DNA from: Chlorobiota bacterium
Lineage (GTDB): Bacteria; Bacteroidota; Ignavibacteria; OLB7
DNA length: 64,000 nt
Assembly: GCA_028287785.1 (NCBI GenBank)
Contig: JAQBOZ010000001.1
Coordinates: 1-64,000, forward strand
Direction: 5' to 3'
A program made the position numbers and the translations under genes. Below the pieces are notes generated by a model, which saw only the letters and a list, made by a program, of their open reading frames with translations, ran no database searches and was not told where the DNA came from. Below are positions 49,606 through 58,365 of this stretch, piece by piece. How positions within the stretch are numbered: the first letter of the stretch is position 1; every line of letters starts with the position of its first letter.

Positions 49606-52230
49606 ATGCACACTTCGGTACGCACTAACTCCCTGCTTCGGCGGTGGCTGGCCCCGGCGCTTCTGGCGCTGGCCGTTGCCGCCCCGCTTTCCGCGCAGCA
49701 GGCGCGCCAGGTCATCATCTCGGTGGCCGACCGGAAGATCAAGGCGAACGAGAGCCACCTGATGGCGACGGCGCAGATCATTCCGCTTTCGATCGATCTG
49801 AACAAGCTCCGCGCCGTGGACGGCCCCACGCTTCGTCTTGCCGCCGTCCCCATCGCTCCGGGGATGAATGTCGATCTGGATCTCCAGGAGTTCTCCGTCC
49901 TCGCATCGGACGCATCGGTGACGGCCGGCGGCAGGAACAACGAAATCCCCATTCAAATCACAACCCGTCTCTTCCGTGGGAAGATCAGCGGCGATGAGCA
50001 GAGCGAGGTCTATCTCGCCATCGGCAACACCAGCGTGATCGGAACGGTGATCAAGGGGGGCAAGAGCTACGAGATCACGACCGACTGGAACAGCGCCGCC
50101 CGACCGGGCCTGCTTGCAGCGATCGTCTATCCGCTCGCCGATGTGACCCTTGTCCCCGGCCGATGCGGTGTAAACCAGGAGAACGCCGAACGGCTCGGCC
50201 TGACGAAAGAGAAGATCGCCGAGGCGACCAGGCTGGCATCCACGCCGCCGCCGGCGGTGAAGGGACAGCGCCTTATCCTTGGGCAGTACGAGGGCGATTA
50301 CGAGTTCGCCCAGTTGTTCGGCGGCAACGCGACCGCCGCCGCCGATTATATCACGCAGACCATCGGCCGCGTCAGCAACATCTTCGAGCGGGACGTGAAC
50401 CTGCAGATCGCGATCAACGCGCTCAAGATCTGGACAACCAACGATGACCCCTACACCATCGCGCCGCCGCAGGCGCTGGAGCTGGCCCTCCACGAAGTGA
50501 AGGCCGCATGGTCATCCAAGAGCGCCCCGGTCCGCCACTTCACGCAGATCTTCACAGGCAAGCCCTGGACCACGCCGATCGGCCTCTCCTACATCGAGAC
50601 CCTCTGCTTCCAGCCGCTGGAATACTCGATCTGCGCGATGACGAAGACCAACCCGGAGCAGGATGTGATCAACGCCGCGCATGAGACGGGACATATCATC
50701 GGCGCGTTCCATACCAACGACTGCAACGAGGGCGCCGTGGATCACTGCGCCGCGGCCGAGGACGTGCAGCGCAACACCAACACCAGTTGCTTCGCGCCAA
50801 CCGACGTTCACGACGAGCTTGGAACCATCATGAGCCTCTGCAAGCAGCGGGAGCTGAAGTTCCACCCGAACAGCATCGCACACCTGAACAGCCTGATCGC
50901 CGCGGCAACCTGCGTGCAGTCGGCGCGCCAGCTCAATGTCAAGTCGCTCACCATCTTCTTCGCGGGCGCGGACCTGGGCCATTCGATCGACACCACGATC
51001 CCCGGCTATCTCTATAACCGGACCGAGGAAGTCCTCACCGTGAAGTCCTTCAAGCTCTCCGGGGCAAATGCCAGCCAGTTCCAGATCATGAGCCCGGACA
51101 CCTCCGCCCCGTTCACGATCGCGCCGGGCGACAGCGTTGACCTGCATATGAAGTATCTGGCGACCACGAAGAACTCTTCGTCCGCCACCATCACGATCAC
51201 GCACAACGCCAACAACCCGACCATCAAGGTCGCCGTTGAGGCATACGCGCTCGACAAGCAGCCGCAGATCCTGATCAAGACATCCGGCGCGGGGATTGAC
51301 TTCAAGACGCAGAAGGTCGGGCAGTTTGTCGATACCACGCTGACCGACATCTTCCAGAACGCCGGGTTCGTCGATCTCCATGTCTCCGATGTGAGGATCG
51401 TTGGACCGGACGCCGGGGACTTCCAGCTTCTGGCCGGCACGGCTCCGTTCGATATCCCGTTCGGCAGCGGCACATTCGTTACCGCGCGCATCAAGTTCGA
51501 GCCAGCGACCGCCGGCGACAAGATTGCCTACCTCAAGGTGATCAGCAACTCCCCCGGCAAGGGGGACAGCGTGAAGCTCATCGCCAAGGTGAAGACCGGC
51601 CCGCGCCTGATTCTCAGCACGCCGAACCTCTCGATCGACTTCAAGACCCATGCGCCTCTCGAGCAGGTCGATACCACGATCAAGTCGTTCTTCTTCAACT
51701 CGGGGACCGATTCCATGAATGTGATCGTGGACCTTATCGGAAAGGATGCCTCGTCGTTCACGACGCCGGAGTTCTTCTTCGACATGGCCCCGCAGGCGAC
51801 CGCGGATTTCCATATCACGTTCGCCGAGGCAACGCCGGGACAGAAGGAGGCCGATCTGATCCTCAATCACGTCGATCCGGTTTCATCGCAGATCTATCAT
51901 CGTGATACCGTCCATCTTCTGGGCGAGATCTTCGTTCCGGCCGGCGCGCCGGGGAACGTCGAGGCCGCCAGCGGCTTCACGATCTCCCCGAATCCGACAT
52001 CCGGCGATGCCACGATCTTCATCGCTCCGCTCGAACAGGAGCGCGGCCTGAAGTACTCGCTGACCATCAGCGACGCTCTCGGCCGCCAGGTCTACGAGCA
52101 TGGCGATCGCTTCTCGGCCGATGGCGCGAACATCATTCTGAAGACCACCGGCTGGGCAACCGGCCGCTACTTCCTGAAGCTGACCAGCAGCGGAGGAACG
52201 CGCTCGCAGACGCTGACCATCCAGCGCTGA
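49606..52230 (+). CDS. Reprolysin-like (M12B-type) metallopeptidase with ASH domains and T9SS sorting domain (first of tandem pair)
   Basis: This 874-aa protein has a signal peptide (ending APLSAQ), a propeptide-like N-domain (residues 35-220), and a catalytic domain. The metzincin motif is HETGHIIGAFH (His359, Glu360, His363, His369), with the Met-turn in GTIMSLC (Met409). Four choice-of-anchor-D/ASH beta domains follow (residues 445-780; phrases such as IDFKTQKVGQFVDTTL and FKTHAPLEQVDTTIK). The chain closes with a sorting domain (TISPNPTSGDATIFIAP, TGRYFLKLTSSGGTRSQ). It is predicted to be a surface-exported protease. A close paralog follows after a terminator. No SD is visible. Confidence 0.9.
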   Translation: MHTSVRTNSLLRRWLAPALLALAVAAPLSAQQARQVIISVADRKIKANESHLMATAQIIPLSIDLNKLRAVDGPTLRLAAVPIAPGMNVDLDLQEFSVLASDASVTAGGRNNEIPIQITTRLFRGKISGDEQSEVYLAIGNTSVIGTVIKGGKSYEITTDWNSAARPGLLAAIVYPLADVTLVPGRCGVNQENAERLGLTKEKIAEATRLASTPPPAVKGQRLILGQYEGDYEFAQLFGGNATAAADYITQTIGRVSNIFERDVNLQIAINALKIWTTNDDPYTIAPPQALELALHEVKAAWSSKSAPVRHFTQIFTGKPWTTPIGLSYIETLCFQPLEYSICAMTKTNPEQDVINAAHETGHIIGAFHTNDCNEGAVDHCAAAEDVQRNTNTSCFAPTDVHDELGTIMSLCKQRELKFHPNSIAHLNSLIAAATCVQSARQLNVKSLTIFFAGADLGHSIDTTIPGYLYNRTEEVLTVKSFKLSGANASQFQIMSPDTSAPFTIAPGDSVDLHMKYLATTKNSSSATITITHNANNPTIKVAVEAYALDKQPQILIKTSGAGIDFKTQKVGQFVDTTLTDIFQNAGFVDLHVSDVRIVGPDAGDFQLLAGTAPFDIPFGSGTFVTARIKFEPATAGDKIAYLKVISNSPGKGDSVKLIAKVKTGPRLILSTPNLSIDFKTHAPLEQVDTTIKSFFFNSGTDSMNVIVDLIGKDASSFTTPEFFFDMAPQATADFHITFAEATPGQKEADLILNHVDPVSSQIYHRDTVHLLGEIFVPAGAPGNVEAASGFTISPNPTSGDATIFIAPLEQERGLKYSLTISDALGRQVYEHGDRFSADGANIILKTTGWATGRYFLKLTSSGGTRSQTLTIQR

Positions 52231-52256
52231 TAACCACGCCGGGATATTTTCCCCGA

Positions 52257-52289
52257 AACGCCCGTCTCGACACGTTCGAGGCGGGCGTT
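52257..52289 (+). terminator. Terminator between reprolysin paralogs
   Basis: A 14-bp stem with one wobble (AACGCCCGTCTCGA pairing with TCGAGGCGGGCGTT, 5-nt loop) is followed by ATTCGTTTCC. It separates the two paralogs, so each should have its own promoter. Confidence 0.78.
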
Positions 52290-52428
52290 ATTCGTTTCCC
52301 CCCGCATTTTCTATTGCATTTCACCCCATCAAGTGCGTTCTTCCCACTTCAATGTCTCCATCAACCTCTCCGGTCGAACCGTCATTGGCAGGCCTCTCCC
52401 ACCTGCTGTCACTCAACCTGTTAACGTC

Positions 52429-55056
52429 ATGCAACAGTTGGTTCACCTTCCCACATTGTTGCGTCGGGCTTCGAGCGCAGCGGTACTGACGATCCTCATA
52501 TCTCTACCGCTTGCGGCTCAGCAGGCCCGGCACGCGATGATCACCCTCGCGGATCGGAAGATCCACGACGACGCGTCACGATTTACGGCAGCCGCCCAGA
52601 TCGTTCCCCTCTCGGTCGATCTCGGCCAGTTCAGAACCTTTGCCGGCCGGGAGCTTCGGCTGGCCGATGTCCCGCTCGCCCCCGGCCTTGCGGTTGATCT
52701 CGATCTTGAGCAGTTCGATCTGCTCGAACCGGGAGTGATGATCACCACCACCGATGATCACGGCCCCACGCCGATTCAGATATCGACAAAGCTCTACCGG
52801 GGGAAGATCTCCGGCGATGAATCGAGCAGCGCCTACCTGGCGATCGGCGGCACCAGCGTCCTTGGTTCGGTGGTGAAAGGGGGAAAGACCTACGAGATCG
52901 CCACCGACTGGAAGGGACACTCCACCGGCAACGCGCTGGCGGCGATGGCCTATCCCCTTGCCGATGTCCACCTGGCCGGAGGACGCTGCGGGGTGAACGA
53001 TCACAACCTGGAAGCGCTTGGGTTCACCAGGGAAAAGCGCGCGGCGATGGAGGAGCTGATGTCCCGGCCCGAGCTTGCCAGCCTCCCCCCGTCCGGCCCG
53101 ACAATCCAGTACTCGGTCAAGGGGGCGTTCGATGGGGACTACGAATATCTCCAGCTCTTCGGCGGCGATGCCAAGGCGGCGGCGGATTATATGCTTCAGG
53201 TGATCGGCAGGGTAAGCCTTATCTACGAAACCGATATGGCCTGCCAGATCCGCATCAGCTATATGAACATCTGGTCAACCAGCAGCGATCCCTACAACAC
53301 GACCCCGCCAAGCGCCATCGACGCGGCCCTCTACGAGCAGCGGAACTACTGGCATCCCCGGAATGACTCGATCCAGCGCGGCGTGATGAACGTCTTCAGC
53401 GGCAAGAACTGGCAGGGGGCGATCGGCGTCGGGTTTGTGCAGGCGCTCTGCAACAACACCATCGGCTACGCCTACTGCTCGATCACGCGCAGCAACCCGG
53501 AACAGGATATCATCGTGCTGGCTCACGAGGATGGTCACGTCATGGGATCGCTCCATACGCAGTCCTGCACGTGGAAGCCGGAGATCGACCGCTGCGCCGC
53601 CGCGGAGGATGGCAACTGCTATCCCCCCTCGGCAATCAAGGACACGCTCGGCACCGTGATGAGCTATTGCAGCCAGCATGAGTTCAAGTTCCATCCGAAA
53701 TGCGCCAACCTGATCCGAAACAAACTCCAGAACGAGTTCAGTTGCGTGGAGCTGGCGCGGCGGCTCAGCGTGGCCCCGCTGATCGTCTACTTCCCGGAAA
53801 CCAACCTGAACAAGCCGCTGGATACCATCGTCAAGAATTTCTTCCAGAACAACGGCCACGATCCCGTCACCGTGCGGAAGATGGAGCTGAGCGGCAAGCA
53901 CGCCGATGAATTCATCATCACCGATCCGAAGGATTCCTTCGTGGTGGAGCCGGGAAGCTCGCGATCGATCTCGATCAGGTATCTGGCAACATCGCATGAA
54001 TACGCATCGGTTACCCTCACCATCACCCACGATGGCTACAACCCATCGATCAAGGCGGGGCTGGAAGCATATTCCCGCGACCGCGTGCCGGCGCTCGGCA
54101 TGGTGATCAAGGGGAAGCCGGAGATCGATTTCAAGACGAGGAAGATCGGCCAGCCCTACGACACGACAATGCCGGCCTTCTTCGCAAATCTGGGGGAGGC
54201 CGATCTTCATGTGGAACGAACCGAAATCGTCGGCCCGAACAGGTTCGACTTTCAGCTCCTGGATGGCACCGGGCCGTTCGATATCACCTACGGCGGCGAC
54301 AGGATCACGGCCAAGTTCCGGTTTGCCCCGACGACCGCGGGTGAAAAGCTGGCGTACATCCGCGTCACCAGCAACAGCCCCAACAAGCTGGACAGCATCC
54401 CGTTGAAGGGGACCGCGAAAACCGGACCGCTCCTCCGCCTGGCCGCCAACGATCTGTTGATCGATTTCCATAACCGCCTGAAACGGGAGGAGGCCGATAC
54501 ATCGTTCCACGCCTTCTTCTACAACGGCGGGAGCGACTCGATGCTCCTCTCCGGCTATGTCGATGGCAAGGATCTGGCGGCGTTTACCTCCGATATCGGG
54601 CTTGTCACCCTCGCGCCGAATGGATCGGCCGATCTCGATGTCCGCTTCTACGATACCACCGCCGGCATCAAGGAGGCGTTCCTCATCATCGAGAATATCG
54701 ATTACGATACCGGGGAGAAATTCCGGTATGATACCCTCAAGCTCCTCGCGAATATCGCGACCCCGGCCAGCGCCCCGGACGATCAGCGGAAAGTGACGGG
54801 GCTGGAGGTCTCGCCAAATCCGGCGGGGGGCGATGTCTCGCTCTATATCGCCCCGGCCACGGGTGAAACCGGCCTCCGCTACTCGATGGTGGTCACCGAT
54901 CTGCGGGGACGGGAGATGACGCGGCGAACCGACCGCTTCGCGACCGAGGGGGCCACGCTCTCGCTCAAGACCGCCGGCTGGCCGAACGGAACCTACTTCA
55001 TCAGGGTGAAGAGCGAACGCGGGACGCGCGAAACCACCCTCCTCCTCCAGCGATAA
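52429..55056 (+). CDS. Reprolysin-like metallopeptidase with ASH domains and T9SS sorting domain (second of tandem pair)
   Basis: This protein of about 875 aa is a paralog of the previous gene over its whole length. It has a signal peptide (ending PLAAQ), the N-domain, the metzincin motif HEDGHVMGSLH (His366, Glu367, His370, His376), a Met-turn (GTVMSYC), ASH domains (EIDFKTRKIGQPYDTTM) and a sorting domain (EVSPNPAGGDVSLYIAP, NGTYFIRVKSERGT). I chose the ATG at 52429, which begins the signal peptide; the frame to 52333 adds residues without features. The third residue of the zinc motif differs (Asp for Thr). The repeated NFFQNNGHDPVTV-type phrase shows the ASH repeats diverged after duplication. 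Confidence 0.88.
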   Translation: MQQLVHLPTLLRRASSAAVLTILISLPLAAQQARHAMITLADRKIHDDASRFTAAAQIVPLSVDLGQFRTFAGRELRLADVPLAPGLAVDLDLEQFDLLEPGVMITTTDDHGPTPIQISTKLYRGKISGDESSSAYLAIGGTSVLGSVVKGGKTYEIATDWKGHSTGNALAAMAYPLADVHLAGGRCGVNDHNLEALGFTREKRAAMEELMSRPELASLPPSGPTIQYSVKGAFDGDYEYLQLFGGDAKAAADYMLQVIGRVSLIYETDMACQIRISYMNIWSTSSDPYNTTPPSAIDAALYEQRNYWHPRNDSIQRGVMNVFSGKNWQGAIGVGFVQALCNNTIGYAYCSITRSNPEQDIIVLAHEDGHVMGSLHTQSCTWKPEIDRCAAAEDGNCYPPSAIKDTLGTVMSYCSQHEFKFHPKCANLIRNKLQNEFSCVELARRLSVAPLIVYFPETNLNKPLDTIVKNFFQNNGHDPVTVRKMELSGKHADEFIITDPKDSFVVEPGSSRSISIRYLATSHEYASVTLTITHDGYNPSIKAGLEAYSRDRVPALGMVIKGKPEIDFKTRKIGQPYDTTMPAFFANLGEADLHVERTEIVGPNRFDFQLLDGTGPFDITYGGDRITAKFRFAPTTAGEKLAYIRVTSNSPNKLDSIPLKGTAKTGPLLRLAANDLLIDFHNRLKREEADTSFHAFFYNGGSDSMLLSGYVDGKDLAAFTSDIGLVTLAPNGSADLDVRFYDTTAGIKEAFLIIENIDYDTGEKFRYDTLKLLANIATPASAPDDQRKVTGLEVSPNPAGGDVSLYIAPATGETGLRYSMVVTDLRGREMTRRTDRFATEGATLSLKTAGWPNGTYFIRVKSERGTRETTLLLQR

Positions 55057-55090
55057 TCATTCCGCCGGTGGATAGTCGATGACGATCATG

Positions 55091-55117
55091 CGCCCGTTCC
55101 GGCCATCGGGACGGGCG
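55091..55117 (+). terminator. Hairpin terminator after second reprolysin
   Basis: CGCCCGTTCC pairs with the GGGACGGGCG end at 55108-55117 (10 bp with a wobble), followed by TTACTTT. It lies 34 nt past the stop. Confidence 0.65.
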
Positions 55118-55128
55118 TTACTTTATCA

Positions 55129-57207
55129 ATGGGCCTTTCGATGCGCCAACAGACAGCGCCGCGCGGGCGGCAATCGCTTCTTCTCATCCTGGCCGCCGCG
55201 TGGCTTGCCGCCACCGCCGCGACGGCCCAGCCGCTGGTCCGCCAGATAGCGCCGTTTCCGGTGGAACGGGGGGATGGAACGCGGTATGATAATCCCTTTT
55301 CCGGCGGGTTGATCCAGCCGAGAATCGGGCTGTACGATATCGACGCCGACGGTTATCCCGATCTTCTCGCCCTCAACACCGATAACCGGCTGATCCATTA
55401 TCGCAACGATGCCGGGCTCCGATTCCTTCGCGTGGCCGGCTCCCCGTATGAATCGGCGCGGGTCAACGGCTGGTTCCGGCTTGCCGATATCGACGCCGAC
55501 GGCGATCCCGATCTTCTCACCACCGATGACAACGCGCAGGTCATCATCTACCACAACGGTGGAACGGCGACGATGCCGATCTTTCAGACGATCCCCGACA
55601 CCCTCAAGGGAATCATCGTCTATGGCGTCGGCACGGTCCCGTCGCTGGTCGATATCGACGGCGATGGCGATCTCGATCTCTTCAGCGGTGATCCGATCGG
55701 CTCGATCACCTTCTATCGCAACGTCGGCACGCCGCAAAGCCCGTTGTTCAAGCTGGAGACCAGAACCTACATGGATATCCTGGTGATCCCCGGCAGGGCC
55801 CGCCGCGATGACGCCGCAGCGGAGCTTCAGCGGATGCACGGCGCCAGCGTTCTCGACTTCGCGGATATCGATGGCGATGGCGATCTCGATATTCTCTTCG
55901 GCGACTTCTTTACCGAGAAGCTCCTCCTCTTCCACAACGACGGCAATGCTCACGATGCCGCCTTTTCCATGAACCGCCTGGATACCGCGTTCCGGCCGGA
56001 CGGCGATGATGTGCAGAGCGCCGGGTTCAACCAGCCGACGGCCGGCGATCTGGACCACGACGGCGATCTCGATGTCCTGATCTCCTCCCTCTATCCCGAC
56101 GCCGCCTATCAACCCCTCGTCCTCTACCGGAACACCGGCACCCCCGGTCACCCGGTGATGAAGCGGCAGAACACCGACCCGACCAGCGAGATCGATCTGG
56201 GAACGTTTGCGGCGCCCACCGAGATCCACGATGATGATCACGACGGGCTGCTGGTTGGAACGGGGGATGGCACATTCACCTTCTTTTCGATCGAGCCATC
56301 AGGGCTCCGGCAGGCTGCCACGTATCATATGAACATCGCCGGCATCTTCAACACCATCCCGACGGCCGGGGATATCGACGGCGATGGCAAAGCGGAGATC
56401 GTGGTCGGCTATTCGGAGGGGGGACTGCTGCTGTTTCATATCCGAAACGGCAAGCTGGAACGCGCGCGCTGGCCGCTGGATACGTTCAAGATCGCGGAGT
56501 CCGCGTCGCCAACGCTGGTGGATATCGATGGCGATGGCGATCTGGATATCATCGTCGGCGCGGCGAACGGCAGATATACGCTGCTGGAGAACATCGGCAC
56601 CCCCACGGCCCCCAGCTTCCGCGCCACCACGCCTCCGCATCCGCTGGACACCGCGACCGTCGGCATGAACGCCACCGTCCGTTTCTGCGATATCGACGGC
56701 GATGGCGATCCGGACGAGCTGATCTGCGGCTGGCCCAGCTACCAGGAGCTTCGCGGCGTGGTCCGAACCTTTATCAACACCGGCGGCATGTTTGCCCGAA
56801 GCCCCGCCTTCCCCGATATCCAGACCGATGCCAACCCGGTTCCGGCGATGCTCCGTATCGCGGGCCGAAGAGTGCTTCTCATCGGAACGCGGGCCGGGGG
56901 AATGATCGCCCTTGCCGATTCGTCATGGATTGCCGGGGCGCCCGCGATCCGGCAGGCCCCGGCGGAGATGCCGATAATCGCCCCGAACATCCTGGCAGCC
57001 GGCCAGCGCGCCATCACGGTTCGCTGGACCGGAGAGGCGGCCGATGGCATCGTTGCGGTGCACGATCTGCTCGGCGGGGAGATCACCAGCGCGCCGATCG
57101 AGCGGGGCACGCGAAGCATCCGGCTTGAGCTTCCCGACCTTCCGGCGGGGCTCTATGCCATTTCGGTGGGTGGGCGTCCGGCCGGAACCATCCTGGTGCT
57201 CCCGTAG
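55129..57207 (+). CDS. Secreted FG-GAP/VCBS beta-propeller protein (first of pair)
   Basis: This 692-aa protein has a signal peptide (ending ATAQ) and eight FG-GAP/VCBS calcium loops of the form DxDxDGxxD, including DIDADGYPDLLALN, DIDGDGDLDLFSGD, DIDGDGDLDILFGD, DLDHDGDLDVLISS and DIDGDGDPDELICG. These build an integrin-alpha-like propeller that needs Ca2+. The end (LDRWTGEAADGIV-type strands, DLPAGLYAISVGGRPAG) resembles a short sorting domain. The start is either 55129 or 55141, and no SD decides between them. The paralog at 58355 has the same order of motifs. The expected role is surface binding or carbohydrate scaffolding; the ligand is unknown. Confidence 0.85.
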   Translation: MGLSMRQQTAPRGRQSLLLILAAAWLAATAATAQPLVRQIAPFPVERGDGTRYDNPFSGGLIQPRIGLYDIDADGYPDLLALNTDNRLIHYRNDAGLRFLRVAGSPYESARVNGWFRLADIDADGDPDLLTTDDNAQVIIYHNGGTATMPIFQTIPDTLKGIIVYGVGTVPSLVDIDGDGDLDLFSGDPIGSITFYRNVGTPQSPLFKLETRTYMDILVIPGRARRDDAAAELQRMHGASVLDFADIDGDGDLDILFGDFFTEKLLLFHNDGNAHDAAFSMNRLDTAFRPDGDDVQSAGFNQPTAGDLDHDGDLDVLISSLYPDAAYQPLVLYRNTGTPGHPVMKRQNTDPTSEIDLGTFAAPTEIHDDDHDGLLVGTGDGTFTFFSIEPSGLRQAATYHMNIAGIFNTIPTAGDIDGDGKAEIVVGYSEGGLLLFHIRNGKLERARWPLDTFKIAESASPTLVDIDGDGDLDIIVGAANGRYTLLENIGTPTAPSFRATTPPHPLDTATVGMNATVRFCDIDGDGDPDELICGWPSYQELRGVVRTFINTGGMFARSPAFPDIQTDANPVPAMLRIAGRRVLLIGTRAGGMIALADSSWIAGAPAIRQAPAEMPIIAPNILAAGQRAITVRWTGEAADGIVAVHDLLGGEITSAPIERGTRSIRLELPDLPAGLYAISVGGRPAGTILVLP

Positions 57208-57351
57208 AGCCCGGATCGGCCGAAGGCCGGTATCATCCTTGCTGTAACCGGAGAGCGGCACGCGCAATTCAACTATATTCCAACGATTTTTTTTCGAGGT
57301 TTCGCTCGCGATTCCGAGAAGACGAACTTCACATCAAACAGGCATCAGTTC

Positions 57352-58365
57352 ATGACATCCCGCACCTCCTCGATCCTCCTCGCCTGCGCTCTCCTTCTGG
57401 GGGGGCCCCTCTTCACCGGCTGCACGAACGACCCGATCTATGCTGAAAAGGGGATTCGGGTCAGGACCGCGAATCTGCCGGCGATCGGCGGGGATGCGTA
57501 CTACGAGCTCTGGTTCAGCTATCCGAAATCGGAGGCGGACCCGAAGCATCCCACGCCGGACCACGAGGACGCGGCATATGTCAGCATCGGGAAGTTCAGG
57601 GTGGATGATGCCGGCGCGGTGACGGCCATCGGTGGCGGCCAGGCGGTGTTCAACACGCCCGCGGGATATAACCCCGGCCTCTACATGGACGCGATCCTTA
57701 CCGTTGAATCGACCGGCGGGAAGGATACCATTCCCGGACCGCGGATGCTCTCCGGGGCGTTCCTGGGAACCGCATCGCTCGGCCGCGATACGCTGACCCT
57801 TGCCGGAGGTGATGCGTTCGGTGAGCCTATCCTCGGAACCATCGGCGGCGGCTTTATCCTCGATACGCCGACGAATGACTCCGCCAACCCCTCGGCAAAC
57901 GGCATCTGGTTCGTCAGGCTGGCCGACAGCCTCGGAACCATCGGCACGGCAATCCCCGGCCTCCTTCTCCCCTCGCAGCCGATCAACAAGAACAATCCCG
58001 ACTGGACCTATCAGGCCTGGCTTGTCAGAACGCGCGCCGGCTCCCCGACCGAGTATATCCCACTCGGCCATTTCGATATCTCCACCGCCGCCGACTCCAC
58101 CGCCGCCGGTGCCGGTGCCGGCCCCTTCCCAGGCCGCATCTACCCAAGTCCCGGCGAGGATTTCGTGACCGGCACGCCACGGACGCTCAACGACGGCACC
58201 TACGGCGTGATCGTCTCCGCCGAGCCGACCACCATAGCGCTGGGCCGCCCGTTGCTCCCGATGGTCACGCTGGATCGGATACCGGCAGGCGTTCCCCCCA
58301 GAACCACGCTTATCGCCACCACGCCCACGGCATACCCGAGGATCGAGGTGGAACTTGACCGGTGA
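57352..58365 (+). CDS. Lipoprotein of unknown function between FG-GAP paralogs
   Basis: This 337-aa protein has a lipobox (PLFTGCTND, Cys24) and a beta-rich body without recognised domain. Conserved-looking phrases are GDAYYELWFSYPKSE, the stretch FRVDDAGAVTAIGGG, GPRMLSGAFLGTASL and YQAWLVRTRAGSPTEYIPLG. A 7-G run at 57399-57405 inside the signal-peptide region could shift frame. Its 3' end overlaps the next gene by 11 nt. The position between two FG-GAP genes suggests it works with them, perhaps as their membrane partner, but no direct evidence exists. Confidence 0.62.
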   Translation: MTSRTSSILLACALLLGGPLFTGCTNDPIYAEKGIRVRTANLPAIGGDAYYELWFSYPKSEADPKHPTPDHEDAAYVSIGKFRVDDAGAVTAIGGGQAVFNTPAGYNPGLYMDAILTVESTGGKDTIPGPRMLSGAFLGTASLGRDTLTLAGGDAFGEPILGTIGGGFILDTPTNDSANPSANGIWFVRLADSLGTIGTAIPGLLLPSQPINKNNPDWTYQAWLVRTRAGSPTEYIPLGHFDISTAADSTAAGAGAGPFPGRIYPSPGEDFVTGTPRTLNDGTYGVIVSAEPTTIALGRPLLPMVTLDRIPAGVPPRTTLIATTPTAYPRIEVELDR

